This document shows positions 9,214 through 18,630 of a DNA stretch of 64,000 bases, in pieces. This stretch comes from Caballeronia ptereochthonis. Lineage in GTDB: Bacteria > Pseudomonadota > Gammaproteobacteria > Burkholderiales > Burkholderiaceae. The stretch covers positions 62,001-126,000 of the forward strand of contig NZ_FCOB02000023.1 of NCBI RefSeq assembly GCF_001545075.1, given 5' to 3'. Position 1 is the stretch's first letter; each line of letters starts with the position of its first letter. Below the pieces are notes generated by a model that did not search any database, was not told the origin of the DNA, and saw nothing but the letters and a program-made list of their open reading frames with translations. A program made the translations under genes and the position numbers.

Positions 9214-10703
9214 ACTCCCGATGCCGATGGTGCCTTGCGGTGCCAGTCGGTCGCGCGCTGGAACGCGTCGGCGACCTGGAGCATCCGGGCTTCGTTGAAA
9301 TAGTTGCCGACGATCTGCAGACCGACCGGGCGATTGGCATTCGCGCCCGCGCCGAAGCCGCACGGCACGCTCATGCCGGGCAGGCCCGCGAGGCTCACGG
9401 ACAGCGTGTAGATATCGGCGAGATACATCTGCACGGGATCGTCGGCCTTTTCGCCGAGATTCCATGCCACGGACGGCGCGACCGGCCCCATGATGACGTC
9501 ACACTGTTTGAACGCTTCCTGGAAGTCGCGCGCGATGATGCGGCGGATCTTCTGCGCCTGCAGGTAATACGCGTCGTAGTAACCGTGCGACAGCACGTAG
9601 GTGCCGACGAGAATCCGGCGCTTCACTTCGGGCCCGAAGCCTTCCGCGCGCGACTTCTTGTACATGTCGAGCAGATCCTTGTACTGCGCCGCGCGATGCC
9701 CGTAGCGCACGCCGTCGAAGCGCGACAGATTCGACGATGCCTCAGCCGGCGCGATGATGTAGTACACGGGAATCGAAAGCTCGGTCTTGGGCAGCGACAC
9801 TTCGACGAGCGTGGCGCCGAGCGCTTCGTATTGCTTGAGCGCCGCGTCGATGGCGGCGCGCACGTCGTCGGCGAGACCGGCGCCGAAGTACTCCTTCGGC
9901 ATGCCGATGCGCAGGCCGGCGAGCGGCTTGCCCGCGTCGCCGCCGTTCCACGTCTTGCCGAGATAGCGCGTGTAATCTTCGTTCTCGCGCTGCAGGCTGG
10001 TGGAGTCGCGCTCGTCGAAGCCGGACATCGCGTTGAGCAGCAGCGCGCAGTCGGCGGCGCTTTGCGCCATCGGACCGCCTTGATCAAGCGACGACGCGAA
10101 CGCGATCATCCCGTAACGCGAGACGCGGCCGTACGTCGGCTTGATGCCCGTGATGCCGGTGAACGACGCGGGCTGGCGAATGGAGCCGCCGGTGTCGGTG
10201 CCGGTGGCGGCGGGCGCGAGACGCGCGGCCACCGCCGCCGCCGAGCCGCCCGACGAGCCGCCCGGCACGGCCTTCAGGTCCCACGGGTTCTTCACCGCGC
10301 CGAAGTACGAATTCTCGTTGGACGAGCCCATCGCGAACTCGTCCATGTTGGTCTTGCCGAGGCACACCATGCCGGCGTTCTTCAAACGATCGACGACCGT
10401 CGCGTCGAACGGGCTCGCGTAGTTTTCGAGCATGTGCGAGCCGGCCGTGGACGCCCAGCCGCGCGTGACGAACACGTCCTTGTGCGCGATCGGCAGGCCG
10501 GTGAGCACGCCCGCCTTGCCTTGCGCGATGAGCGCGTCGGCGGCCTTCGCCTGCTCGAGCGTGAGCGCGGGATCGACGCCGATGAACGCATTCAGGTCCT
10601 TCGCGGCCTCGATGCGTTGCAGATACGACTGCGCCAGCTCGACTGCGGAGATCTCCTTCGAGTCGAGCGCGGCGCGCAGTTCGGTCAAGCTTTTTTGATG
10701 CAT
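9210..10703 (-). CDS. gatA: Asp-tRNA(Asn)/Glu-tRNA(Gln) amidotransferase subunit A
   Basis: A 497-residue amidase-signature enzyme that hydrolyses glutamine to supply ammonia to GatB. The Lys-cisSer-Ser triad is intact: K75 in PIAHKD, S150 in PGGSSGGS and S174 in TDTGGSIRQP. The stop overlaps the gatB start by four bases. Sequence and length are normal for a betaproteobacterial GatA. Confidence 0.96.
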   Translation of the reverse strand: MHQKSLTELRAALDSKEISAVELAQSYLQRIEAAKDLNAFIGVDPALTLEQAKAADALIAQGKAGVLTGLPIAHKDVFVTRGWASTAGSHMLENYASPFDATVVDRLKNAGMVCLGKTNMDEFAMGSSNENSYFGAVKNPWDLKAVPGGSSGGSAAAVAARLAPAATGTDTGGSIRQPASFTGITGIKPTYGRVSRYGMIAFASSLDQGGPMAQSAADCALLLNAMSGFDERDSTSLQRENEDYTRYLGKTWNGGDAGKPLAGLRIGMPKEYFGAGLADDVRAAIDAALKQYEALGATLVEVSLPKTELSIPVYYIIAPAEASSNLSRFDGVRYGHRAAQYKDLLDMYKKSRAEGFGPEVKRRILVGTYVLSHGYYDAYYLQAQKIRRIIARDFQEAFKQCDVIMGPVAPSVAWNLGEKADDPVQMYLADIYTLSVSLAGLPGMSVPCGFGAGANANRPVGLQIVGNYFNEARMLQVADAFQRATDWHRKAPSASGV

Positions 10704-10791
10704 TGCAGTTCCCTGATGAGCGCGGTATTCATTGCCGCACGCGGTGTCGCTTGTGGCGCTCGTGTCACATCCGGCGCCGGCCGTCGATGAC

Positions 10792-11091
10792 TTATTCGAT
10801 CACCTTGGGCACGAGATAGAGCCCGTCCTGCACGGCGGGCGCCGAACGCTGGAACTCTTCGCGCTCGATACGCTCTGAGACTGCGTCGTCGCGCAGGCGC
10901 AGCGCGACTTCCTCGATCTGCTCGATCGGATGCGCGAGCGGTTCGATGCCGGTCGTGTCGACGGCCTGCATTTGCTCGACGAGCCCGAAAAAGTCATTGA
11001 GCCGCGCAAGCGTCGGTTCCGCTTCGTGGTCGGGCAATTCGAGCCGCGCGAGATGCGCGATGCGTTTTACGTCGGTCAGGGTCAGGGACAT
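10792..11091 (-). CDS. gatC: Asp-tRNA(Asn)/Glu-tRNA(Gln) amidotransferase subunit C
   Basis: A 99-residue GatC that wraps around and stabilises GatA/GatB. The start at 11091 (MSLTLTDVKRIAHLARLEL) gives the usual length; a longer in-frame start at 11118 adds nine atypical residues. It is the first gene of gatCAB and is divergent from mreB. Confidence 0.94.
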   Translation of the reverse strand: MSLTLTDVKRIAHLARLELPDHEAEPTLARLNDFFGLVEQMQAVDTTGIEPLAHPIEQIEEVALRLRDDAVSERIEREEFQRSAPAVQDGLYLVPKVIE

Positions 11092-11468
11092 GGGATCACC
11101 GGAGAAAGCGTGGGCCACTTCAGATTTCGAAAACTTTCGCTGCGACAGTCAGTTACGAACCTGGGCGGAGCCCTCGGAAACAGGTCTGGCGATGGCGGAA
11201 GATGCCATCCTTTTCCTATAGATACCCATAAATTATAAGGTATCATTACACGTTCGACTCACCTCTGGAACGGGCTGTCAGCGGCTTTCTCCCTGAATCA
11301 ATGAATTGTGAGAAACGTTTGCGTCGGGCGTTCCATTCTGCGGTAGATTTCTTCCCGGATTTGCACCTCGCGGCGAGCCTTCGCCGCCCCGGCAAACCGT
11401 TATTTTTTCCGCTGCCGTCCCCGGCGCTACGAGCGAGGAACGGCCACCCAGCGAGACAGGATTTTTGA
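11092..11468. promoter_or_regulatory. Divergent gatC/mreB intergenic region
   Basis: 377 bases without a supported gene. It must hold promoters for gatCAB (minus) and the mre operon (plus). An AT-rich patch at 11221-11244 contains the inverted repeat GATACC/GGTATC around ATAAATTATAA, unlike the surrounding high-GC DNA, and could include a -10 element or operator. No exact -35/-10 pair is assigned. Confidence 0.4.
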
Positions 11469-12512
11469 ATGTTCGGTTTTTTGCGCAGCTATTTCTCCAA
11501 CGACCTGGCGATTGACCTCGGCACCGCCAACACGCTGATCTACATGCGCGGCAAAGGCATCGTCCTCGACGAGCCGTCGGTCGTTTCCATTCGCCAGGAA
11601 GGCGGTCCCAACGGCAAGAAGACCATTCAGGCGGTCGGCAAGGAAGCCAAGCAGATGCTCGGCAAGGTGCCGGGCAACATCGAGGCCATCCGCCCGATGA
11701 AAGACGGCGTGATCGCCGACTTCACCGTCACCGAGCAGATGATCAAGCAGTTCATCAAGACCGCTCACGAATCCCGCATGTTCTCGCCGTCGCCGCGCAT
11801 CATCATCTGCGTGCCGTGCGGCTCCACCCAGGTCGAGCGCCGCGCCATCAAGGAAGCGGCTCACGGCGCGGGCGCCTCGCAGGTCTATCTGATCGAAGAG
11901 CCGATGGCCGCCGCAATCGGCGCGGGCCTGCCGGTGTCGGAGGCAACGGGCTCGATGGTCGTCGACATCGGCGGCGGCACGACGGAAGTCGGCGTCATCT
12001 CGCTGGGCGGCATCGTGTACAAGGGCTCGGTGCGCGTGGGCGGCGACAAGTTCGACGAGGCCATCGTCAACTACATTCGCCGCAACTACGGCATGCTGAT
12101 CGGCGAGCAGACCGCCGAAGCCATCAAGAAGGAAATCGGCTCGGCGTTCCCCGGCTCCGAAGTCAAGGAAATGGAAGTCAAGGGCCGCAACCTGTCCGAA
12201 GGCATTCCGCGCAGCTTCACCATTTCGAGCAATGAAATTCTCGAGGCGCTGACGGACCCGCTGAACCAGATCGTGTCGTCGGTGAAGATCGCGCTCGAGC
12301 AGACGCCGCCGGAACTCGGCGCGGACATCGCCGAGCGCGGCATGATGCTGACGGGCGGCGGCGCGCTGCTGCGCGACCTCGACCGCCTGCTCGCCGAAGA
12401 AACCGGTTTGCCGGTGCTCGTCGCCGAAGATCCGCTGACCTGCGTGGTGCGTGGCTCGGGCATGGCGCTCGAGCGCATGGACAAGCTCGGCAGCATCTTC
12501 TCGTACGAGTGA
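11469..12512 (+). CDS. mreB: Rod shape-determining protein MreB
   Basis: A 347-residue actin-like ATPase that polymerises under the inner membrane and guides the elongasome. Actin-fold signatures seen: phosphate-1 DLGTANTLIY, phosphate-2 VVDIGGGTTEVGVISLGG, adenosine motif MMLTGGGALLRDLD. The N-terminal MFGFLRSYFS is the usual membrane-binding helix. First gene of mreB-mreC-mreD-mrdA-rodA. Confidence 0.97.
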   Translation: MFGFLRSYFSNDLAIDLGTANTLIYMRGKGIVLDEPSVVSIRQEGGPNGKKTIQAVGKEAKQMLGKVPGNIEAIRPMKDGVIADFTVTEQMIKQFIKTAHESRMFSPSPRIIICVPCGSTQVERRAIKEAAHGAGASQVYLIEEPMAAAIGAGLPVSEATGSMVVDIGGGTTEVGVISLGGIVYKGSVRVGGDKFDEAIVNYIRRNYGMLIGEQTAEAIKKEIGSAFPGSEVKEMEVKGRNLSEGIPRSFTISSNEILEALTDPLNQIVSSVKIALEQTPPELGADIAERGMMLTGGGALLRDLDRLLAEETGLPVLVAEDPLTCVVRGSGMALERMDKLGSIFSYE

Positions 12513-12711
12513 TCTCGGCCAGGGCCGCTCGCTCCCGGTTTCCGGCGTGCCGTGTGGCCTTCGGCGCGACAATTAAAATGACCCGCGTAACGCGACGCGC
12601 GCACGGCCCGGCTCCAGTCCGGGCCGTTGTCGAAACAGCGTAGGGCAGGTTCCGCCACGAGCGACAAAGCCTGCAGCATCGATCCATCCGTTCACGCCCT
12701 CGGCGCCGACC

Positions 12712-13830
12712 ATGGAATACAGTCCGCCGCCACTTTTCAAGCAAGGCCCATCCGCGCTCGCGCGCCTGATCTTCTTTGTGGTCCTCGCGATCGCATTGCT
12801 CATCTCGGATGCTCGTTTCAATACGCTGGAAATCGTGCGCGGCATGCTCGGCGCGGGACTCTATCCGTTACAGCGCGCGGCGCTCGTGCCGCGCGACATC
12901 TTCATGGGCGCAGCGGATCTCGCCGTGACGAGCGCGACCCTGCGCAGCGAAAACAAGAAGCTGGCCGACAAGAATCTCGAGCTTTCCGTGAAGGCGGGCG
13001 ACGCGGCGCAACTCGCGATCGAGAATGCGCATCTGCGCGCGCTGCTGAATCTGCAATCGCGCGCAACGACCGACGAAACCCCGGCCGAAATCCAGTACGA
13101 CACGCGCGATCCTTTCACGCAGAAAGTCGTCATCGGCAAGGGCTCGCAGCAAAACATCCAGGACGGCGCGCCAGTCGTCACCGAAGACGGCGTGATCGGA
13201 CAAGTGACGCGCGTGTTCCCGTTGCAGTCGGAAGTCACCCTGCTGACCGACAAGGATCAGGCCGTGCCGGTGCAGATCGCGCGCACGGGCTTGCGCAGCG
13301 TGATCTACGGCACGCCGAAGGGCGACACGCTCGATCTTCGCTTCGTGCCGATCAGCGCGGACGTGCAGGCGGGCGACGAACTGGTGACGAGCGGCCTCGA
13401 CGGCATCTATCCGCCAGGGCTGCCGGTCGCGAAAGTGTTGCGCGTCGACAAGCAGGCGGACACGGCGTTCGCGCGTGTCGTCTGCGTGCCGATCGCGGCG
13501 GTGCGCGGCGCGCGCCAGCTGCTCGTGCTGCACTACAACGTGAACGTGCCGCCGAATCCGATCGAAGTGGAAGCGGCGGCCGCCGCCAAGGAAGCGAAGG
13601 AAAACAAGGGCAAGAAAAAGCCCGCGGCCAAGGCGGCAGCGCCTGCGGCGGGCGCGAGCGGCGCGTCGGCGCCCGCGGGCGCATCAGCGCCGGCGCCCGC
13701 CATCGCGGAAAAACCCGCTGAAAAACCGACGGAGAAGGCCGCGGCGCCCAAGGCGGCATCGCGAGCGGCGGCGAAACCGTCGAAAAAGGCGCATATGCCG
13801 AAGCCCGCGTCTTCGGGGGGCGCACAATGA
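12712..13830 (+). CDS. mreC: Rod shape-determining protein MreC
   Basis: A 372-residue periplasmic scaffold of the elongasome. An N-terminal membrane anchor (about residues 16-35) is followed by a coiled-coil stretch (LRSENKKLADKNLELS) and the double beta-barrel MreC domain to about residue 285. The last 85 or so residues are an Ala/Lys/Pro-rich low-complexity tail, beyond the conserved fold. The stop overlaps mreD by ATGA. Confidence 0.95.
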   Translation: MEYSPPPLFKQGPSALARLIFFVVLAIALLISDARFNTLEIVRGMLGAGLYPLQRAALVPRDIFMGAADLAVTSATLRSENKKLADKNLELSVKAGDAAQLAIENAHLRALLNLQSRATTDETPAEIQYDTRDPFTQKVVIGKGSQQNIQDGAPVVTEDGVIGQVTRVFPLQSEVTLLTDKDQAVPVQIARTGLRSVIYGTPKGDTLDLRFVPISADVQAGDELVTSGLDGIYPPGLPVAKVLRVDKQADTAFARVVCVPIAAVRGARQLLVLHYNVNVPPNPIEVEAAAAAKEAKENKGKKKPAAKAAAPAAGASGASAPAGASAPAPAIAEKPAEKPTEKAAAPKAASRAAAKPSKKAHMPKPASSGGAQ

Positions 13831-14339
13831 ACCGCCCGCAATACATCCTGCAGCCAGTCAATCCGTACTTCATCACGTTCAGCCTCGCGGCCGCGTTCCT
13901 GCTGAACCTGATGCCGTGGGGACGGCTCATCGGCGTGCCGGATTTCGTCGCGCTCGTGCTGCTGTTCTGGAACGTGCATCAGCCGCGCAAGGTCGGCATG
14001 GGCATCGCGTTCATGCTCGGCATTCTGATGGACGTCCATAACGCGAATCTGCTCGGTGAGCACGCGCTGGCCTATACGCTGCTGTCCTACGGCGCCATCA
14101 CCATTCACCGCCGCGTGCTGTGGATGGCCCTGCCCGTGCAGATGTTCGTCGTGGCGCCGTTGCTCGTGGGCGCGCATCTCGTGCCGTTCGTGATCCGCCT
14201 GATGACGGGCGCCGCGTTTCCCGGCTGGAGCTATCTGATCAACGGCTTCGTGGAAGCGCTGCTCTGGCCGGCCGCGAGCTTCCTCTTGCTGATGCCGCAA
14301 CGCCGCGCCGCCGATCCTGACGATACCCGCCCGATCTGA
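13827..14339 (+). CDS. mreD: Rod shape-determining protein MreD
   Basis: A 170-residue polytopic inner-membrane protein with about five hydrophobic segments, the membrane partner of MreC in lateral wall synthesis. Its start overlaps the mreC stop. Length and hydrophobic pattern fit the family; there are no catalytic residues. Confidence 0.93.
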   Translation: MNRPQYILQPVNPYFITFSLAAAFLLNLMPWGRLIGVPDFVALVLLFWNVHQPRKVGMGIAFMLGILMDVHNANLLGEHALAYTLLSYGAITIHRRVLWMALPVQMFVVAPLLVGAHLVPFVIRLMTGAAFPGWSYLINGFVEALLWPAASFLLLMPQRRAADPDDTRPI

Positions 14340-14428
14340 GCCGGCGGGCATCGTCGCGCCGGGCGATATCCCCGCGCGCGGACTACACTTGAATCGCGAA
14401 ACGTCGCGAAAAGAATCGCGAAAGCTGC

Positions 14429-16711
14429 ATGACCGAAATAAAGAACACCGAGCAACAGTTATCGAAGTTCCGCCTGCGCGTCGCGGCGGCGGGACTGTTC
14501 GTGTTCGTCTGCTTCGGGCTGATCGGGCTGCGCTTCCTGTATCTGCAGGTCTGGCACTTCAGCAAATATTCGCTGCAGGCGAACGAGAACCGCATTTCAG
14601 TCGCGCCGATCGTGCCGAACCGCGGCATCATCACCGATCGCAACGGCGTGATCCTGGCGAAGAACTACTCGGCTTATACGCTCGAAATCACGCGCTCCAA
14701 GATCAACGGCACGCTCGACGAAACCATCGACGAGCTCGCGCAAGTCATTCCGATCGACGCGCGCGACCGGCGCCGTTTCAAGAAGCTGCTCGAAGACTCA
14801 AAGAATTTCGAAAGCCTGCCGATCCGCACTCGCCTGACCGACGAGGAAGTGGCCAAATTCACCGCGCAGCGCTTCCGCTTTCCCGGCGTAGAAGTGCGCG
14901 CGCGGCTGTTCCGCCAGTATCCGCTCGGCACGACCGCGGCGCACGTGATCGGCTACATCGGGCGCATTTCGCAGCGCGACCAGGAGCGCATCGACGACGC
15001 GAGCGACGCCAACGACGAAAGCTCCGACCACTACGATCCGCGCCTCGACGCCAACAACTACAAGGGCACGGATTACATCGGCAAGATCGGCGTCGAGCAG
15101 AGCTACGAGACCGAGCTGCACGGCCTGACCGGCTTCGAGGAAGTGGAAGTGACCGCGGGCGGCCGCCCGGTGCGCACGATGTCGCGCACGCAGGCGACGC
15201 CCGGCAACAACCTCGTGCTGTCGCTCGATATCGGGCTGCAGCAGGTTGCCGAGCAGGCGTTTTCGGGCAAGCGCGGCGCGCTCGTCGCCATCGAGCCTTC
15301 CACCGGCGACGTGCTCGCGTTCGTGTCCTCGCCGAGCTTCGACCCGAACTCGTTCGTCGACGGCATCGACCAGCAAACCTGGGATGCACTCAACAATTCG
15401 CCCGACCACCCGCTTCTGAACCGTCCGCTGCACGGCACGTATCCGCCGGGATCGACCTACAAGCCATTCATGGCGCTCGCCGCGCTGACACTGCACAAAC
15501 GCACGCCGGGCTGGGGCTTTCAGGATCCGGGGTACTTCACCTTCGGCGGCCACACGTTCCGCAACGACGTGCGCTCGGGCCAGGGCTGGATCGACATGAA
15601 CCGCGCGATCGTCGTGTCGAACGACACCTACTTTTACATGCTTGCACGCGATCTCGGCGTAAACGCGATGGCCGGGTTCATGAAGCCGTGGGGCTTCGGA
15701 CAGATCACCGGCATCGATATCGCGGGCGAGGCGAAGGGCATCCTCCCGTCGACGGAATGGAAGCGCAAGGCGTATCGCAAGCCGGAGCAGCAGCGCTGGT
15801 ACGAGGGCGAAACCATCAGCCTGGGCATCGGCCAGGGCTACAACTCGTTCACGATCCTGCAACTCGCGCACGCCACCGCGACGCTCGCGAACAACGGCAT
15901 CGTGATGAAGCCGCACCTCGTGCGCGATATCGAGAATCCGATCAACAAGGAGATCCGCCCCGTGGTGCGCGATCCGAGCGACAAGATTCCGGTGCAGCAG
16001 AAGGACGTGGATTTCATCAAGCGCGCGATGGAAGGCGTCGTCACGAGCGGCACGGCGGCGAAGGTGTTCACGGGCGCGCCGTACCAGGCGGCGGGCAAGA
16101 CCGGCACGGCGCAGGTCTATTCGCTGCAGGGCTCGAACTACAAGGGCCACGCGCTCGCCGAGCATCTGCGCGACCACGCGCTCTTCATCGCGTTCGCGCC
16201 TGCGGAGCAGCCGAAGATCGCGCTCGCGCTGATCGTCGAGAACGGCGGCTGGGGCGCGGAATCCGCGGGACCGATCGCGCGCAAGGTGCTCGACTATTAC
16301 CTCGTCGATCGCCTCAAGCCGGGCGCGGAAGCCGCCGCGGTCGCCGCCGCCGCATCCGCGACGGAAGACTCCGGCCTGCCGATGATCGGCGGCGCGCAGC
16401 CGCCGGCGGCAGCCGCGCTGCCCGCGTCGGTCGCGCAGAAATCCCCGGCGTTCTCGCCTCAGGCCGCATCGAATCCTGATGTCGCGAAGGCGGCTTCGGC
16501 GCCGGCGATTCCGGCATCGTCGGCAAAGGCGGCGAAGCCTCGCGCCGCGTCGGCGCCATCCGCAGCCCCCGCCGCTGCGCTGCCCGCGTCCACGCCCGGC
16601 CGCGGGCCTGCGCCGAAAAAGCGCCCGGCCGAGCCGACGCCGACCATGGTGCGCGGCACCGAAAACGAAGGCGTGCGCGTTCTCGCGCCGTCCGGCGGCA
16701 TCGACGAATAA
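14429..16711 (+). CDS. mrdA: Penicillin-binding protein 2 (elongation transpeptidase)
   Basis: A 760-residue class B PBP that cross-links peptidoglycan during elongation, working with RodA. One N-terminal membrane segment (about 22-42) precedes the pedestal domain. The transpeptidase domain has SxxK in PPGSTYKPFM (Ser about 341), SxN in VVSNDTYFY and KTG in AGKTGTAQVY (about 557). The core ends near residue 635. An Ala/Pro/Ser-rich tail of about 120 residues follows, much longer than in the E. coli protein. Confidence 0.95.
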   Translation: MTEIKNTEQQLSKFRLRVAAAGLFVFVCFGLIGLRFLYLQVWHFSKYSLQANENRISVAPIVPNRGIITDRNGVILAKNYSAYTLEITRSKINGTLDETIDELAQVIPIDARDRRRFKKLLEDSKNFESLPIRTRLTDEEVAKFTAQRFRFPGVEVRARLFRQYPLGTTAAHVIGYIGRISQRDQERIDDASDANDESSDHYDPRLDANNYKGTDYIGKIGVEQSYETELHGLTGFEEVEVTAGGRPVRTMSRTQATPGNNLVLSLDIGLQQVAEQAFSGKRGALVAIEPSTGDVLAFVSSPSFDPNSFVDGIDQQTWDALNNSPDHPLLNRPLHGTYPPGSTYKPFMALAALTLHKRTPGWGFQDPGYFTFGGHTFRNDVRSGQGWIDMNRAIVVSNDTYFYMLARDLGVNAMAGFMKPWGFGQITGIDIAGEAKGILPSTEWKRKAYRKPEQQRWYEGETISLGIGQGYNSFTILQLAHATATLANNGIVMKPHLVRDIENPINKEIRPVVRDPSDKIPVQQKDVDFIKRAMEGVVTSGTAAKVFTGAPYQAAGKTGTAQVYSLQGSNYKGHALAEHLRDHALFIAFAPAEQPKIALALIVENGGWGAESAGPIARKVLDYYLVDRLKPGAEAAAVAAAASATEDSGLPMIGGAQPPAAAALPASVAQKSPAFSPQAASNPDVAKAASAPAIPASSAKAAKPRAASAPSAAPAAALPASTPGRGPAPKKRPAEPTPTMVRGTENEGVRVLAPSGGIDE

Positions 16712-16721
16712 GGAAACCGCC

Positions 16722-17882
16722 ATGCAACTGCACATGCAATTCGACAAGCGTGAGTGGCTCGACCGCGCCAAGCGCATGTTCGCGGGCTTCGACAAACCGC
16801 TCGCGCTGATCGTCTTTCTGCTGCTGTGCGTCGGCATCGTGACGCTGTACAGCGCCAGCCTGGACATGCCCGGACGCGTCGAGGATCAGTTGCGCAACAT
16901 CATGCTGACCTTCGGCCTGATGTGGGTGCTCGCCAATATTCCGCCGCAGATGCTGATGCGCTTCGCCGTGCCGCTCTATACGGTGGGCGTCGCGCTGCTG
17001 ATCGCGGTCGCCGCGTTCGGACTCACGCGCAAGGGCGCGAAACGCTGGCTCAACGTCGGCGTGGTGATCCAGCCGTCGGAGATCATGAAAATCGCCATGC
17101 CGCTGATGCTCGCGTGGTACTACCAGAAGCGCGAGAGCAATATCCGCTGGTGGGACTACATCGTCGGCTTTCTGATTCTGCTGCTGCCGGTCGGTTTGAT
17201 CGCCAAGCAGCCCGACCTGGGCACGGCGGTCCTCGTGTTCGCGGCGGGCGTGTTCGTCATCTATTTCGCGGGCCTGAGTTTCAAGCTCATCGTGCCGGTG
17301 CTCGCGGCAGGAGTGGTCGTGGTGGCGTGCGTCGCGGTGTTCCAGGACCGCATCTGCCAGCCCGAAGTGAATTGGCCGCTGATGCACGACTACCAGAAAC
17401 ACCGCATCTGCACGCTGCTCGATCCGACTTCCGATCCGCTCGGCAAAGGCTTCCATACGATTCAGGCCGTGATCGCCATCGGTTCCGGCGGCACGCTCGG
17501 CAAGGGCTGGCTGAAGGGCACGCAGGCGCACCTCGAGTTCATCCCCGAAAAGCACACGGACTTCATCTTCGCCGTATTTGCCGAGGAGTTCGGGCTGGCG
17601 GGCGGGCTGGTGCTGCTCTTTCTCTATATGGCGCTGATCGCTCGCGGGCTGTATATCGCGGCGAACGGCGCGACCTTCTTCGGGCGATTATTGGCCGGAT
17701 CGCTCACGCTCGCGTTCTTCACCTACGCGTTCGTCAACATCGGCATGGTGAGCGGGATCTTGCCCGTGGTCGGCGTGCCGCTGCCGTTCATGAGCTACGG
17801 CGGCACGGCGTTGACGACGCTCGGCGTGGCCGTCGGGTTGATCATGAGCGTAGCGCGACAGAAACGGTTGATGCAGAGTTAG
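16722..17882 (+). CDS. rodA: Peptidoglycan glycosyltransferase RodA
   Basis: A 386-residue SEDS-family glycosyltransferase with about ten membrane spans that polymerises lipid II together with PBP2. Family motifs seen: KGAKRWLNVG, QPSEIMKIAMPLML, KQPDLGTAVLVF and HTDFIFAVFAEEFG. The ATG at 16722 lies 11 bases after the mrdA stop, behind AAGGAAA; a second ATG at 16734 is possible. Last gene of the mre operon. Confidence 0.95.
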   Translation: MQLHMQFDKREWLDRAKRMFAGFDKPLALIVFLLLCVGIVTLYSASLDMPGRVEDQLRNIMLTFGLMWVLANIPPQMLMRFAVPLYTVGVALLIAVAAFGLTRKGAKRWLNVGVVIQPSEIMKIAMPLMLAWYYQKRESNIRWWDYIVGFLILLLPVGLIAKQPDLGTAVLVFAAGVFVIYFAGLSFKLIVPVLAAGVVVVACVAVFQDRICQPEVNWPLMHDYQKHRICTLLDPTSDPLGKGFHTIQAVIAIGSGGTLGKGWLKGTQAHLEFIPEKHTDFIFAVFAEEFGLAGGLVLLFLYMALIARGLYIAANGATFFGRLLAGSLTLAFFTYAFVNIGMVSGILPVVGVPLPFMSYGGTALTTLGVAVGLIMSVARQKRLMQS

Positions 17883-17903
17883 CGATCGTATTCTTCGCCG
17901 GAC

Positions 17904-17932
17904 AAAAGCCGCGGATTCGTCCGCGGTTTTTT
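17904..17932 (+). terminator. Intrinsic terminator after rodA
   Basis: A perfect 7-bp stem CCGCGGA/TCCGCGG with a stable TTCG tetraloop is followed by TTTTTTG, 27 bases past the rodA stop. AAAA on the left may also serve the convergent Sel1 gene. Confidence 0.85.
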
Positions 17933-17949
17933 GTTTTCGGCGCGCGCAG

Positions 17950-18630
17950 TCACTGCGGCTTCTGATGCTCCAGCTCGGCGCTCAGTTGCAGATATTTGAG
18001 CTTGGCCGCCGGATCGCCCTGCGCCGCCGCCGCCGCGTAGTAAGCGCGCGCGACATTCAGATTGCGCTCGACGCCGTCGCCGCCGCGCTCGTAGAACGAA
18101 CCCGCGACGTACTGCGCGGTCATGTCGCCGCCCTCCGCCGCCTTCTTGTACCAGTTGAACGCCTGCACGTTGTCGCGCGCCGTGCCGCGTCCGTCGAGGA
18201 ACTGATTCGCGAGCGCCAGTTCCGCCTGCACGTGGCCCTGATTCGCCGCGCGCAGGAACCATCGATGCGCCTCCGCCGGATCCTTCTCCACGAACTGCCC
18301 GTCGTCGTACATCTTGCCGTACACGTATTGCGCGTGCGTCATGTTGGCGTCGGCGGCGCGGCGCAGCCACTTCTTGCCCTCCGGCACGTCCGCCGGGCCG
18401 CCCTCGCCGTTGAGCAGCATCATCGCGTAGTTGAATTCGGCAAGACGGCTGCCCTTTTGCGCCGCGCGACGGAACTCCGAGCGCGCCGCGACGAAATTGC
18501 CCGCGTTGTAATCGGCGACGGCGTTCTGCGTCGCGAGATCGGTCGGTTTCGGTACGTTGTCGGCGTGCGCGGCGCCGCCCGATATCGCCAAGCTCACCGC
18601 GGCGGCGACCGACGCCAAGGCGGTTCTCAT
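17950..18630 (-). CDS. Secreted Sel1/TPR-repeat protein
   Basis: A 226-residue protein with a signal peptide (residues 1-23, ending AHA-D) followed by about four Sel1-like repeats, e.g. AEFNYAMMLLNGEGG, AQYVYGKMYDDGQ, AELALANQFLDGRG and AQYVAGSFYERGG. Sel1 repeats are protein-interaction solenoids; no enzymatic motif is visible. The ATG at 18630 overlaps the upstream aldolase stop (ATGA), so it is translated from the same message. Function unknown. Confidence 0.85.
   Translation of the reverse strand: MRTALASVAAAVSLAISGGAAHADNVPKPTDLATQNAVADYNAGNFVAARSEFRRAAQKGSRLAEFNYAMMLLNGEGGPADVPEGKKWLRRAADANMTHAQYVYGKMYDDGQFVEKDPAEAHRWFLRAANQGHVQAELALANQFLDGRGTARDNVQAFNWYKKAAEGGDMTAQYVAGSFYERGGDGVERNLNVARAYYAAAAAQGDPAAKLKYLQLSAELEHQKPQ

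Noticed and set aside
7771..9303. Long plus-strand frame antisense to gatB
   Set aside because: Arg/Ala/His-rich shadow of a conserved gene, common in high-GC DNA. The same applies to long frames opposite the NtrY-like kinase (25022-27316), topB (34714-36999) and pckG (39021-41024).
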